The notes beneath the pieces were generated by a model. The model was not told where the DNA came from. It was given only the letters and a program-made list of their open reading frames with translations, and ran no database searches. Below, piece by piece: positions 38,612-48,632 of a stretch of DNA of 64,000 nt. The first letter of the stretch is position 1; every line of letters begins with the position of its first letter. The stretch is from Oscillatoria sp. FACHB-1406. GTDB taxonomy: Bacteria > Cyanobacteriota > Cyanobacteriia > Cyanobacteriales > Spirulinaceae. The translations under genes were made by a program, and so were the position numbers. Where the stretch lies: positions 1-64,000 of the forward strand of contig NZ_JACJSM010000027.1 in NCBI RefSeq assembly GCF_014698145.1, written 5' to 3'.

Positions 38612-39883
38612 ATGGCAGCGATTCAAGCATTACGAGGAACGAAGGATATTTTGCCCGAAGAAGTGGGCTACTGGCAAACTGTAGAAGATACGGCTCGTCA
38701 GATTTTTGGACGCGCGATGTATTCGGAAATCCGACCGCCAATCTTCGAGCAAACGGAGTTATTCGCGCGCGGGATTGGCGAGGCGACGGATGTGGTAGGC
38801 AAGGAGATGTACAGTTTTAGCGATCGCGGCGATCGCTCGATTACCTTGCGTCCCGAATTTACTGCCGGAGTAGCCCGCGCTTACATCGAACGCAAACTGT
38901 TCGCCCAAGGCGGTCTACAGCGATTGTGGTACGGGGGACCCGCCTTTCGTTACGAACGTCCCCAAGCCGGTCGCCAGCGACAGTTTCATCAAATCGGAAT
39001 CGAATCGTTCGGTAGTAGCGATGCGCGCGCCGATGTCGAAGTTATCGCGCTAGCAACGGATTTATTACAAACCTTGGGGCTAAAAAGTCTGAGTCTATAT
39101 ATCAATTCGGTCGGGCAAAATGCAGATCGCCAGCAATACCGAGCCGCGTTAGTGGAATACCTCACCCCCTACCAAAACGAACTCGATCCCGACTCCCAAG
39201 ACCGCCTGACGCGCAATCCCATGCGAATCCTCGATAGTAAGGACGAGCGCACCCAAGAAATTGTCGCCGATGCACCCAGCATTTTGGAGTATTTAGGAAC
39301 CGAATCGAAGGCGCATTTCGATCGCGTCCAGCAGCTTTTAACGGATTTAGGCATTGCCTATCGCCTCAACCCCCGCTTAGTGCGCGGTTTGGACTACTAT
39401 ACCCACACCGCCTTCGAGATTCAATCCGACGATCTCGGCGCGCAGGCGACGGTATGCGGCGGCGGGCGTTACGATGGCTTAGTCGAGCAGTTGGGCGGGC
39501 CGAGTACGCCTGCTGTCGGTTGGGCGCTGGGGATGGAACGCCTGATTATTTTATTGCAACAGTTGCAGCCGATTTCAGCATCAGTGCCAGATTTTTATCT
39601 TGTCTCCAAAGGCGAGCGCGCCGAAAATCGAGCCATGTTTCTGGCTCGAGAATTGCGCGCGGCGGGTTTGAAGGTGGAGTTGGACTTAAGCGGTAGCGCA
39701 TTTGGCAAGCAATTCAAGCGAGCCGATCGCAGCGGAGCCTCAATCTGTCTGGTTTTGGGGGAATCTGAGGTTGAAAATGCGACCGTTAAACTAAAATGGA
39801 TGGCAACTCAACAGGAAGAAGCGATCGCGCAGACCGAACTTTTGAGTAGAACCGACGAACTCCGCCAACAAATGTTGAGGTGA
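38612..39883 (+). CDS. hisS: Histidyl-tRNA synthetase
   Basis: Class II aminoacyl-tRNA synthetase for histidine, about 423 residues. Motif 2 appears as [15 protein letters not shown] and [19 protein letters not shown]. The histidine-specific loop [15 protein letters not shown] is near residue 255. Motif 3 is [11 protein letters not shown]. The C-terminal anticodon-binding domain starts near 325 ([10 protein letters not shown]). The ATG at 38612 matches the family start ([13 protein letters not shown]); a GTG three codons upstream is possible. The following Pro/Glu-rich gene begins 12 bp after the stop and may be co-transcribed. Confidence 0.96.
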   Translation: MAAIQALRGTKDILPEEVGYWQTVEDTARQIFGRAMYSEIRPPIFEQTELFARGIGEATDVVGKEMYSFSDRGDRSITLRPEFTAGVARAYIERKLFAQGGLQRLWYGGPAFRYERPQAGRQRQFHQIGIESFGSSDARADVEVIALATDLLQTLGLKSLSLYINSVGQNADRQQYRAALVEYLTPYQNELDPDSQDRLTRNPMRILDSKDERTQEIVADAPSILEYLGTESKAHFDRVQQLLTDLGIAYRLNPRLVRGLDYYTHTAFEIQSDDLGAQATVCGGGRYDGLVEQLGGPSTPAVGWALGMERLIILLQQLQPISASVPDFYLVSKGERAENRAMFLARELRAAGLKVELDLSGSAFGKQFKRADRSGASICLVLGESEVENATVKLKWMATQQEEAIAQTELLSRTDELRQQMLR

Positions 39884-39895
39884 CGATAAGCCCCT

Positions 39896-42361
39896 ATGAA
39901 GCCCTGGGAATTTCTCATTCAAAAAAAAGGCTCTCCGGCGTGGTTGGCCCTGAAAACGCAGAAACTCAAACTCGAAACGGGCGAATATCGACTGGTGGCG
40001 CGATCGCATCAGCCTAACCTCGATGTCGAAGTTCTCGTCACCTATCAAACCTTAGACAAAGCTTTAGCGCAGCCGCGATCGCAAAAACGCACGACTCGCA
40101 CTAACTCCGAAGGATTACTCCCCGTCCTCCCTTTCATCAATCTCAAGCCGGGATTTTGGCAAGTGTCTTGTTCGGGGCAAGCGTCGGAGGAAACCGAACC
40201 GCAAATCGTTCGCTTTCAAGTCCTTCCCGCTGCCAGCGTAAAACCTTCACCTGAAGTTGCCCCCGCCGCAATTGCAACCTTACCCCAACTGCCCTCCCTC
40301 GAACCCCCGCAGCGAGAACCGGAGGCAACAGCGCCCTTAGAACTGACCTCCGAGCCGCAAGAAGCAGTCCGAGCCACCGTTTTGTCCGATGGCAGGCTTG
40401 AAGAGCAACCGCCGGGACAAGATTTGGAATCCTTGTTAGAGCGATCGATTCAAAGTTTAGAGCAAATTCTCGCCGCTGCTAACGAACCCGTTGCCAAAGC
40501 TGCCCCTCCCGAACCCCCTCCCCAAAAAGTCGCCGCAGAGGTGGGTTTTCCCGAAGCCCTAACGGCTTTACAATTGCGTCTCGCGCTCTACCACGAAAAC
40601 TTCGTGCGCCATCCGGGAGAATCGCTGTTAATTTCCGGGCAGGTTGATGCGATCGATCCCAGTCAGAACGACCTCGAACCGATCTTTGCGGCTTTAGAAG
40701 GGCGATCGGTACAACTCGTCCTGCGTTACCTGTTGCGCGATCCGCAAACACCCGCTCCCGGTGAAAGCAATAAGGAAACCGACGCAGCCGGAATTCAAAT
40801 TTTATTTGACTCGCAGCAATCCGCCGCCAGTACCGCCCTGCCGAAAGTATTCGGCTATCGGCTGGAAGTGCCGGAACGCGATCGCCATCCCTTAATTTTG
40901 GGTGAAGTGCGCTTAGAAGCGGTATTGGGGGCTGCCCTACAAACGACGCGGATTTTGGCGCGATCGTCTTTTACGATTACGGCGGCGGTAGACGAGCTTC
41001 TCGAAGCTGTTGTGCCGTCACCCCTAGAAGTCGATCGCTCCAGCGCTCAGTTACCGGAGTTAGAAGAATCAGCACCTTCTGTGAGGGCAGAATTCCTCGA
41101 AATTGCCAAGCAAGCGGTACAAAATCCTTCGTTTTCGCCGACTTTCGGGCAGGTTCTTCCGCCTAAACTGTCGGCTTCCACCGGCTCGAAAACGGCGCGA
41201 TCGCTCGATCTGCCCGATTTTCCCCTTCCCTCGCCCTCCGTCCCAGAAACGCCCGAACCGGCTGCCGAATCGCCTGTTCCCCCTTCCGAAACCGAAAGCA
41301 CTCCCGAAGAAGCCCCTCCCATCGCCCCATCCCCGCCAGCCCTCACTCCGGAGTTTTCCCCTATCGATGATTTGCTGCCTCCCCTTCCTCCCGATGAGGT
41401 GGAATCGGAACCGCCCCTCGAACCCAATGTTTCCGAACCGCCACCGGAACCCACTGAGTCAGAGCAAGCGTTTCAAGCTTTGCACCTCGAAGATCGATTT
41501 TGGTCGCGCATGAACTCTTTAATGGAGGAAGCGGCTTCTTTTGCAGCCGATAATCCTTCGCCCCTCCCCCCGGAAGCGCCTCCTAAAGCGGATTTATTGG
41601 GAAGCACTTCTCCGGTTCCCCCGCCCGAAACTCCCCCCGATGACGGGAATAACGGCGATGAGGGCAAGCCGAGTCAAATATCGCCCGACGTAGAAACGCC
41701 CTTTGATGACGATCCTTGGGCGAACTTGTTACTCGATGAAAGCCCGTTGACGGAAGAAACGCCGATCGCTAAACCCGAACCGTCCCTGGAAAAACGCCCG
41801 CCCGCTCCTGTCGCGACCGAGGAAACCATCGATTGGGGACAGCCTGAAGCTGAAGCGATGGATTGGGGACAGAATGAATTTGTGGTGGATGATGATGACG
41901 AGATGCCGCCGCCGGAACTGTTCAAGCGGGATACTTCGGGGTTGCCTTATCCCGTTGCGGTCGATCGCTCTCCTGACAAATCACAAAATCAGCCAAAAGT
42001 CAAGTCAAAGCCTGAAGAACCTATACCCGTACCGATTTTAGAGTTGAGCGAGAGCGAATTGGTGGCAGGGGAAACGGCGCTGGTGTGGGTAAAATTGCCG
42101 CCCTGCTCTAACTCAATTTATGTGAAATTATGGGTTATTGACTGTCAGACGCGATCGCTGCTTGATGGCCCGCGTGCCTTTGTCGATTTTACTGAAAATC
42201 AGGACGGAGAATTGGAAACGATTACGCAATTATTGGTACCGTTGGGAAGTTTAGAGATACGATTTGAAGCGATCGCGATCGATCTCGTCACGCAACGAGA
42301 AAGCCACAAAACCAGCGTCAGTCGTCACGTCATTCCTCCCGATTTACCGCAATTGGGTTAA
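39896..42361 (+). CDS. Large Pro/Glu-rich hypothetical protein with conserved ends
   Basis: The function is unknown. The 821-residue protein has a folded-looking N-terminal domain (about 1-115, beta-rich, MKPWEFLIQKKGSPAWLALK) and a middle beta-rich domain (about 220-365). A long disordered region dominated by Pro, Glu and Ser spans about 380-690. A C-terminal beta-sandwich-like domain (about 700-815) includes LELSESELVAGETALVWVKL and IYVKLWVIDCQTRSLLDGPR. There is no signal peptide or membrane segment. It begins 12 bp after hisS. It could be a scaffold, but nothing in the sequence names a partner. Confidence 0.7.
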   Translation: MKPWEFLIQKKGSPAWLALKTQKLKLETGEYRLVARSHQPNLDVEVLVTYQTLDKALAQPRSQKRTTRTNSEGLLPVLPFINLKPGFWQVSCSGQASEETEPQIVRFQVLPAASVKPSPEVAPAAIATLPQLPSLEPPQREPEATAPLELTSEPQEAVRATVLSDGRLEEQPPGQDLESLLERSIQSLEQILAAANEPVAKAAPPEPPPQKVAAEVGFPEALTALQLRLALYHENFVRHPGESLLISGQVDAIDPSQNDLEPIFAALEGRSVQLVLRYLLRDPQTPAPGESNKETDAAGIQILFDSQQSAASTALPKVFGYRLEVPERDRHPLILGEVRLEAVLGAALQTTRILARSSFTITAAVDELLEAVVPSPLEVDRSSAQLPELEESAPSVRAEFLEIAKQAVQNPSFSPTFGQVLPPKLSASTGSKTARSLDLPDFPLPSPSVPETPEPAAESPVPPSETESTPEEAPPIAPSPPALTPEFSPIDDLLPPLPPDEVESEPPLEPNVSEPPPEPTESEQAFQALHLEDRFWSRMNSLMEEAASFAADNPSPLPPEAPPKADLLGSTSPVPPPETPPDDGNNGDEGKPSQISPDVETPFDDDPWANLLLDESPLTEETPIAKPEPSLEKRPPAPVATEETIDWGQPEAEAMDWGQNEFVVDDDDEMPPPELFKRDTSGLPYPVAVDRSPDKSQNQPKVKSKPEEPIPVPILELSESELVAGETALVWVKLPPCSNSIYVKLWVIDCQTRSLLDGPRAFVDFTENQDGELETITQLLVPLGSLEIRFEAIAIDLVTQRESHKTSVSRHVIPPDLPQLG

Positions 42362-42403
42362 CAGATTGAAAAACTTTGAGTAGTAACGATTTGCTTAATA
42401 TAA

Positions 42404-43042
42404 ATGACTCTCAATCTCTATTTTCTGCGCCACGGCGAAACTGAATCGAGTCTTACTGGAACTTATTGCGGCGCGCTCGATGTCGAACTGAGTGCCGAAG
42501 GGCGACAAATGGCAGAAGATTTTAAAGCCGCTTACCAATCTTTTCCTTGGGAAGCGGTGTATGTAAGTCCGATGCTGCGTACCGTTGCAACGGCAAAACC
42601 GTTGTGCGATGCGATGGGTTTAAAAATGCAATTGCGGGAGGGATTGAGAGAAATTGCGTATGGGGATTGGGAAGGAAAAACGCCCGCAGAAGTGGAAACG
42701 AGCGATCGCGATAATTATATTCGCTGGTTGAGCGATCCGGGTTGGAATGGGCCGACGGGAGGCGAAAAAGGAATCGATATTGCGCGGCGCAGTGCTTTAG
42801 TTTTGGAGGAAATCGAGCAAAAATATCAAACTGGAAATGTTCTCATCGTGTCTCATAAGGCAACGATTCGGATTATGCTATGCGAGTTGTTGGGAATTGA
42901 TGTCGGGCGATTTCGCGATCGCATCGGGATGCTTGTCGCTTCGATTAGCGTTGTCGAAATCGGCGCGCGCGGCCCGCTTTTAAAGATTTTAGGCGATCGC
43001 GCTCACCTTCGAGCCAGTTTGCGCGATCGCCCGGGCAGTTAA
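42404..43042 (+). CDS. Histidine phosphatase family protein (phosphoglycerate-mutase-like)
   Basis: The 212-residue enzyme has the phosphohistidine motif LRHGETESSLTG at the N-terminus. The second catalytic region is VSPMLRTVATA, the acid is in REIAYGDWEGKTP, and the second histidine is in LIVSHKATIRIML. Cyanobacterial relatives are annotated as phosphoglycerate mutase, alpha-ribazole phosphatase or sugar phosphatases; the substrate is not predictable here. It is complete and stands alone after the hypothetical gene. Confidence 0.88.
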   Translation: MTLNLYFLRHGETESSLTGTYCGALDVELSAEGRQMAEDFKAAYQSFPWEAVYVSPMLRTVATAKPLCDAMGLKMQLREGLREIAYGDWEGKTPAEVETSDRDNYIRWLSDPGWNGPTGGEKGIDIARRSALVLEEIEQKYQTGNVLIVSHKATIRIMLCELLGIDVGRFRDRIGMLVASISVVEIGARGPLLKILGDRAHLRASLRDRPGS

Positions 43043-43098
43043 AAAACCGCTCGTAGATCGCGCAAGAATCGCTCGGCTGCTTTTATTTACTGTTCGCT

Positions 43099-43160
43099 CG
43101 TAACTTATCATTCATCTCCCATCGCTTATCATTCATAACTCATCACTCATAATTCATAAC
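43099..43160. repeat. Short tandem CATTCATAACTCATCACTCATAA-type tract
   Basis: Imperfect repeats of TCATTCATAACT / TCATCACTCATAAT occupy the space immediately upstream of the dehydrogenase start codon. They are similar in style but not sequence to the CAATTATC tracts elsewhere. Confidence 0.6.
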
Positions 43161-43162
43161 TG

Positions 43163-44164
43163 ATGAAAGTTGCCGTTTTTAGCACTAAAAACTACGATCG
43201 CGAATTTCTCCAAACTGCCAATCAACAAAGCGATAACAAACATGAATTCGTCTTTTTTGAACCCCGTTTAACCTTAGAAACCGCTCCCCTAGCGGCAGAA
43301 TTTCCCGCAATTTGTGCCTTCATTAACGATCGCCTCAGTGCCGAAGTTCTCGAACATCTCGCAAGCGGCGGAACGAAATTGATTGCCCTGCGTTCTGCCG
43401 GATACGATCGCGTCGATCTCGCTGCTGCTGCGCGTTTGGGAATGACCGTTCTCCACGTTCCCGCCTATTCACCCCGCGCCGTAGCCGAACACGCGATCGC
43501 GCTAATTTTAATGCTCAATCGCAAGCTTTATCGCGCCTACAATCGCGTCCGCGACGATAACTTTTCTCTCGAAGGATTGCTCGGATTTGACTTACACGGT
43601 TCGACGGTTGGCATTGTCGGTACTGGCAAAATTGGACTCTGTTTTGCGGAAATTGCCAAAGGATTTGGCTGCCATCTCCTCGCTTACGATCTCCATCAAC
43701 ATCCAGCTTGTTTGGAACTCGGCGTAAAATATGTCGAACTGCCCGAACTTTTAGCGGCTTCCGATGTTATTTCCCTTCATTGCCCCTTAATCCCTGCAAC
43801 GCATCATCTGATTAATTCAGAATCCTTGCAGCACCTTAAACCGGGGGCAATGTTAATTAATACCAGTCGCGGCGGTTTAATCGATACGTCAGCCGTTATT
43901 CAAGCCTTAAAATCTGGAAAACTGGGATATTTGGGCATCGACGTTTACGAACAAGAAGAAGAATTATTTTTTGAGGATTTATCCAATACCGTTATTCAAG
44001 ACGATACTTTCCAGTTATTGCAATCCTTTCCAAACGTCGTTATTACCGCCCACCAAGCCTTTTTTACCCGCAATGCCCTTGCGAATATTGCCCAAACAAC
44101 TCTTTCAAATATTAACGATTTTGCTGAAGGGAAACCCTGTGCCAATCAGGTCAAAGAGTCATAA
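43163..44164 (+). CDS. D-lactate dehydrogenase-type 2-hydroxyacid dehydrogenase
   Basis: This NAD-dependent D-2-hydroxyacid dehydrogenase reduces a 2-oxo acid such as pyruvate to the D-hydroxyacid. The 333 residues include the catalytic-domain phrase IALRSAGYDRVDL and the Rossmann loop GIVGTGKIG near 147-155. The active-site Arg is in NTSRGGLID, the Glu in YEQEEELFFED, and the His in VVITAHQAFFT near 296. The HQAF context and the YEQEE insert are typical of the LdhA-like fermentative group. A palindromic hairpin follows the stop codon. Confidence 0.9.
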   Translation: MKVAVFSTKNYDREFLQTANQQSDNKHEFVFFEPRLTLETAPLAAEFPAICAFINDRLSAEVLEHLASGGTKLIALRSAGYDRVDLAAAARLGMTVLHVPAYSPRAVAEHAIALILMLNRKLYRAYNRVRDDNFSLEGLLGFDLHGSTVGIVGTGKIGLCFAEIAKGFGCHLLAYDLHQHPACLELGVKYVELPELLAASDVISLHCPLIPATHHLINSESLQHLKPGAMLINTSRGGLIDTSAVIQALKSGKLGYLGIDVYEQEEELFFEDLSNTVIQDDTFQLLQSFPNVVITAHQAFFTRNALANIAQTTLSNINDFAEGKPCANQVKES

Positions 44165-44173
44165 ATTAACGCG

Positions 44174-44201
44174 GTAGGGGCGAATAGTCCTTCGCCCCTA
44201 C
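44174..44201. terminator. Hairpin GTAGGGGCGAA-TAGTCC-TTCGCCCCTAC between convergent genes
   Basis: A perfect 11-bp stem with a six-base loop sits between the ends of the convergent dehydrogenase and ilvB genes. There is no T-run, but it could act as a bidirectional transcription barrier. Its sequence is also of a dispersed-palindrome type common in cyanobacteria. Confidence 0.55.
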
Positions 44202-44207
44202 GTCTCG

Positions 44208-46094
44208 TTAAAATGCGCCAGAAGTAGAGGGATGTGAAAGTTCTGCACCGCATTCGGGGCAGAATTTATTGGTCATCGAGTTTTTCGCACCGCAGGAGTC
44301 ACAACGGATAACGCTCGTTGCTTGTTCGACAGGGCTGGGCTTTGGCAATCCAACCATTTCTGCGTTACTCTTACCGGGAGCTACCATTGGATAGCAGTTT
44401 TCATCGCGGTTGACGCGCGCATCGAGGAGAACCGGGCCGTTATGGGCGAGCATAGTTGCGATCGCGGCTTGCAATTCGGCGCGATCGCTCACTACCATTC
44501 CCTTAATCCCGTAGGCTTCTGCCAATTTAATAAAGTCCGGCATTCCTTTATTCGTCTCGGAAGCCGAGTAACGTTCTCCATGAAAGGCTTGCTGCCACTG
44601 ACGCACCATGCCCAACCAACCATTATTAATAATAACGGTCTTGACATTTATCCCATACTGTGATAGAGTACCCAACTCTTGCAGGTTCATTTGGAAGCTG
44701 GCATCGCCGCTAATACAAATCACCTCTTCTTCGGGCAGTGCCACCTTTGCACCCATTGCCGCAGGCAGACCGTAGCCCATCGTCCCCAAGCCAGCGCTCG
44801 AAATCCAGCGGCGCGGGCCGTAGTTAATAAACTGTGCCGCCCACATTTGATGCTGTCCCACATCGGTGGTGTAATAAGCCTTCGGCGCTTGTTTGCCGAG
44901 TTCGACGATGACTTCTTGGGGCGAGAGAGTATCGGGATAGTGGGGGACGACGAGGGGATAATCATTGCGCCAGCGGTTGATTTTGTTTAACCAAGGACGG
45001 GTTTGTCCTTCCACCGGCTTAAGACCCGATTCTTGTAAGCGCTGCAACAGTTGTTGGAGAACGCAGCGCACGTCGCCGACAATCGGCACTTCGGGGGCGC
45101 GGTTTTTGCCAACTTCAGCGGGGTCGATGTCGATATGAATCACCTTTGCTTTTGAGGCAAACTTATCCAAACGTCCGGTTACGCGGTCATCGAAACGCGC
45201 GCCCACCGCCACCAACAAGTCGCACTCGCTGACGGCGAAGTTAGCGTAAGCAGTGCCGTGCATCCCCAACATTCCCACCGAGAGGGGGTGATTTTCGTCG
45301 AAGATTCCCAATCCCATTAAAGTTGTGGTGACAGGGATTTGGAAGTATTCAGCTAAGCGTTGAACTTCAGCGTAAGCGCCCGCCGCGATCGCGCCGCCAC
45401 CCACATATAATAAAGGCTGTTCGGCTTGCCGCAACAAGTGCAGCGCTGCATTAATCTGGCGGGGGTTGCCTTTCACCGTTGGGCGGTAGCCGGGGAGATT
45501 CACCACTCCCGGTTCCACGGGGATATAATCGAATTCTTCTAACCCCACATCTTTGGGGATATCGATTAACACCGGTCCCGGTCTTCCCGTACTCGCAATA
45601 TGAAACGCTTCTGCGACGATGCGCGCCATATCTTCTGCGTTACGCACCACATATGAATTTTTGACAATCGGCAGCGTAATCCCGAAAATATCGGTTTCTT
45701 GGAACGCATCCGTCCCAATCGCAGGGCGCGGCACTTGTCCGGTAATCACCACCATTGGAATCGAGTCGAGGTGCGCCGTAGCAATCCCCGTCACTAAATT
45801 CGTCGCACCGGGGCCGGATGTGCCGAAACAAACCCCAACTTTCCCTGTCGCCCGCGCGTAACCATCTGCTGCGTGGGCTGCACCTTGTTCGTGGCGGACG
45901 AGAAAATGTTGTACGTCCCCGCGCGCTTCGGAGCGATACAGTTCGTCATAAATCGGCAGAATTGCACCGCCGGGATAGCCAAAAATATGCTCGACACCGT
46001 GGCGCTTGAGACTATCCATGAGCGCAAAAGCTCCGGTTCGGCGCGTCGGTGCGATGGAAGATGATAGATTAGGCTGAACGATTGATGAAACCAC
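44208..46094 (-). CDS. ilvB: Acetolactate synthase large subunit with C-terminal zinc ribbon
   Basis: This is the catalytic subunit of acetohydroxyacid synthase, the first common step of branched-chain amino-acid synthesis; it uses ThDP and FAD. The 628 residues show the ThDP Glu in [23 protein letters not shown]-binding regions, and the ThDP/Mg motif [14 protein letters not shown] with [13 protein letters not shown]. The end is unusual: after the usual terminus a linker leads to [19 protein letters not shown], a four-cysteine zinc ribbon, in the last ~30 residues. The regulatory subunit gene is not adjacent. Valine feedback and the ribbon's role are not testable here. Confidence 0.95.
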   Translation of the reverse strand: MVSSIVQPNLSSSIAPTRRTGAFALMDSLKRHGVEHIFGYPGGAILPIYDELYRSEARGDVQHFLVRHEQGAAHAADGYARATGKVGVCFGTSGPGATNLVTGIATAHLDSIPMVVITGQVPRPAIGTDAFQETDIFGITLPIVKNSYVVRNAEDMARIVAEAFHIASTGRPGPVLIDIPKDVGLEEFDYIPVEPGVVNLPGYRPTVKGNPRQINAALHLLRQAEQPLLYVGGGAIAAGAYAEVQRLAEYFQIPVTTTLMGLGIFDENHPLSVGMLGMHGTAYANFAVSECDLLVAVGARFDDRVTGRLDKFASKAKVIHIDIDPAEVGKNRAPEVPIVGDVRCVLQQLLQRLQESGLKPVEGQTRPWLNKINRWRNDYPLVVPHYPDTLSPQEVIVELGKQAPKAYYTTDVGQHQMWAAQFINYGPRRWISSAGLGTMGYGLPAAMGAKVALPEEEVICISGDASFQMNLQELGTLSQYGINVKTVIINNGWLGMVRQWQQAFHGERYSASETNKGMPDFIKLAEAYGIKGMVVSDRAELQAAIATMLAHNGPVLLDARVNRDENCYPMVAPGKSNAEMVGLPKPSPVEQATSVIRCDSCGAKNSMTNKFCPECGAELSHPSTSGAF

Positions 46095-46414
46095 GGCTTA
46101 ACTTAGGAAGTAATGGTAAATAGCTGAAGACTTCAAGCGCAAAGAACTCAGGTTTGGCAGAAAACTTACGGTTGCGACGATGGCGCGAAAGGGGGACAAA
46201 CCTCAAGTTTTGAGAAGTAATCAGTGTAACATAAATTCTCGCGCGATCGTGCTGTATTTCTTCGGTCAATCTAAAATTTAAACGGCAGGAAATAGGGCGT
46301 TTGAACCGATCTTTTGGCAGGCCGCTATTTGAGAATTCTTTTAAGCTTTTTTAACTTTAAAGCGTTGCAAGCAATCTTTCAATTAGAGCAATCGAGATTT
46401 TGCATCACCTGCGG
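46095..46414. other. Intergenic region upstream of ilvB
   Basis: About 320 bp between the end of the NB-ARC gene and the start of ilvB, both on the minus strand. The ilvB promoter should be here. I see no hairpin attenuator, leader peptide of branched-chain residues, or riboswitch signature. The sequence is locally A/T-rich near 46330-46400. Confidence 0.4.
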
Positions 46415-47806
46415 CTATCTCTGCAAAAAACCATCCTTGACCCAAGTCCGAAGTCCCGGCGCAAGGTTAATTGTTGTCGTACTTCCTAACCGACTCATTT
46501 CAAGCAGCGATCGCCGCCGCAAAGATTCGATAATGGTTAGGCTTTCCATTGCCGATAAGTTTAACACTTGACGCAAGGATGCGATCGCGACGGGGGTAGA
46601 TTGTTGTGAGAGGAAAGAGAGAGTGTGCTTTTCGGAATCGGTGAGGCGATCGTACAATCCGTTCAAACTCGCTAAAATTCCTTCACACAACCAACCGCCA
46701 AAGCTGACAAACTCCGCCGCATTGCCCCCAAACCATGTCTGCGTCGATCGCGCTGCTGCCTTCAACCAACCGGGATGTCCGCGATACACTTCAACCAGTT
46801 CGCTCCAAGCTTCCGGCGCGGTTAAGTTTTGTTCTTGCAGGAGGGCGAGGGCATCTTCTAAGTTTAAGCCGTTTAGAGTCCGCGATCGCGTCCGTTTGTA
46901 TTTTTCCTCCCAACTAACCCAATCGAGAGGCTGTTCCCGACTGGTAACAAGGATACAGCTTGGATGTCGCCCCCGCGCCGCGCGATCGAGCAAACTTGCA
47001 AAGTCCGCCATTTCCGCCCGCCAAGTTCCCGCCCAACTCCCTCCTAAAAAAGCTGCCTCCAATCCGTCGAGAATGAGGAGGCAGCGTTCGGTTTGCAGGC
47101 GATTGAATAGGCGATCTTGTGGGGGTTTGGGGCGGATAGGAGGTGGCGAACCCCGACTCAAAAGTTCGGCAATTTCGGCTGCGAGGGTATGGGGATCGGT
47201 ATCGGACGTTATGGTGCGCCAAATGACAGCAGAGAATTGGTTGGCAACGCGATCGACGAATTGGGCTGCTAAACTGCTTTTTCCCACCATCGGCAACCCC
47301 CACAATCCGATTAACCGACATTCCTCTTCAACCGTCCAGCGGGTGAGGGTTTCGAGAACATCCTCGCGTCCGATAAAGCCCTCTGTATCCGGCATTGTAT
47401 CGAAACTGCCGCGATCGCGCCAATCTTCTGAATCCGTGCTTTTAAAAGGGGCTTCTTGAGCCTCAGCGCAAAGATGATTATACGAGTGATTAATCGCGAC
47501 AATAATGCGGGAATTTGCCACATTCGAGTAAGTGGACTCGCCAGCAATATTCGTTATACGTTCCATTGCTGCCCGAAAACTCTTCTTCTCTATCGTTTCG
47601 CCCGTCACATCAGATAAAAGCCGCCAAACCGAAGCACCCACCTCTCTCACATAACCTTCCGTCCGCCTCACCTCTTCCGCAATCTCTGCGTAATGCTGAC
47701 CGTGCCACGAACCCCGCAGAATCGAGCGTTGTAGTTCATCAAGGTGCTTGCCCGTCTTCGCATAGACCAACTCATCCGTCAGCTTGACGACTAAATCCAC
47801 GCTCAT
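46415..47806 (-). CDS. NB-ARC/STAND NTPase with vMAP-type N-terminal helix-turn-helix
   Basis: The 463-residue protein starts with a domain typical of cyanobacterial vWA-MoxR-associated proteins (about residues 1-100, including LQRSILRGSWHGQHYAEIAE). An NB-ARC-type ATPase follows: Walker A LWGLPMVGKSSLA (about 168-180) and Walker B RCLLILDGLEA (about 240). LVTSREQP is the sensor, and GHPGWLKAAA is the GxP motif. A winged helix spans about 395-450. Unlike many relatives it has no C-terminal WD40 or TPR sensor array, so it is either minimal or truncated. Such proteins are proposed conflict/stress switches. The divergent neighbour is an unknown membrane protein. Confidence 0.85.
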   Translation of the reverse strand: MSVDLVVKLTDELVYAKTGKHLDELQRSILRGSWHGQHYAEIAEEVRRTEGYVREVGASVWRLLSDVTGETIEKKSFRAAMERITNIAGESTYSNVANSRIIVAINHSYNHLCAEAQEAPFKSTDSEDWRDRGSFDTMPDTEGFIGREDVLETLTRWTVEEECRLIGLWGLPMVGKSSLAAQFVDRVANQFSAVIWRTITSDTDPHTLAAEIAELLSRGSPPPIRPKPPQDRLFNRLQTERCLLILDGLEAAFLGGSWAGTWRAEMADFASLLDRAARGRHPSCILVTSREQPLDWVSWEEKYKRTRSRTLNGLNLEDALALLQEQNLTAPEAWSELVEVYRGHPGWLKAAARSTQTWFGGNAAEFVSFGGWLCEGILASLNGLYDRLTDSEKHTLSFLSQQSTPVAIASLRQVLNLSAMESLTIIESLRRRSLLEMSRLGSTTTINLAPGLRTWVKDGFLQR

Positions 47807-47964
47807 AGTTACTCAACCGCACTAAAACCTACATTCATCATACATGACAAAGGGAAAAGTACATACCCCAGCCGATTGCCATCCAATATTTTGTAAGTGA
47901 GAATCGTCGAATAACTAGGATAGATAGTTGTACCGAGTCGCTGCACTAACGCAATCGTTTTCCT

Positions 47965-48567
47965 ATGAATTCTATAACTCGATTAAACGCTAAAGTTATT
48001 GGCATTTGGGCTGGACTTGGAGCCATTTTAGGCGTGCTAATAGCGATTAGTGCATTATCATCCGGTTCCGTACAATTCGGTGATGCCTTGTCAATTTTTC
48101 TCCAAGGAAGTCTTGTCTTTCTTGTTAATGGCTTCTTCTACTATGCTCTTGATGGAGTCTTCAGATATAAGTTCAGGTTCGATCAAATCTTTTATCCGCT
48201 CTGGGTCTGGGCTATCTATCCGGTATTAGGGGCTTTAGTATTAGGTTTTAGTATAGCGATTGGGATGTTAGGTACTATCTTACAGGCAGCTTTTGGAGTT
48301 AAAATATCTACACCAAAATTACTTAAAACTCAACAAGCAAAAGAAAGAATAAATAAAGTTATTGAAAACAACGAGACTAATCTCTCAGTTTCCGAGGTTG
48401 ATGAAATATGTGAAGCTTTATCAGGAGGAATGAGTTCTGTCTCAGACAAGACCTTACTAAAAAATATTCTCATGAAACTCGTTAGCTCGCCAGGAAAAAA
48501 AGTAAAAGATGTACTGTCTTCTGCGGAAATAGATTTTCTTTTAAATTTATTTCTTGACGAGACATAG
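47965..48567 (+). CDS. Hypothetical membrane protein (200 aa)
   Basis: The function is not recognised. Three hydrophobic segments are visible: about 10-33 (VIGIWAGLGAILGVLIAIS), about 43-62 (FLQGSLVFLVNGFFYYAL) and about 75-105 (YPLWVWAIYPVLGALVLGF). They are followed by a cytosolic-looking helical tail of about 90 residues. The base composition is clearly A/T-richer and poorer in HIP1 sites than the housekeeping genes, consistent with acquisition. It is followed by another unknown gene on the same strand 65 bp later, and is divergent from the NB-ARC gene. A membrane effector or partner of either neighbour is possible but unproven. Confidence 0.65.
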   Translation: MNSITRLNAKVIGIWAGLGAILGVLIAISALSSGSVQFGDALSIFLQGSLVFLVNGFFYYALDGVFRYKFRFDQIFYPLWVWAIYPVLGALVLGFSIAIGMLGTILQAAFGVKISTPKLLKTQQAKERINKVIENNETNLSVSEVDEICEALSGGMSSVSDKTLLKNILMKLVSSPGKKVKDVLSSAEIDFLLNLFLDET

Positions 48568-48632
48568 TGTAATACTCGTATCGACTCACAAAAATATAGT
48601 CACTATACATCAATCAGTTTAGGAGCAGAACA

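Noticed and set aside
46095-46414. Leader-peptide attenuator for ilvB
   Set aside because: No short frame rich in Leu/Val/Ile codons followed by a terminator-type hairpin is present.
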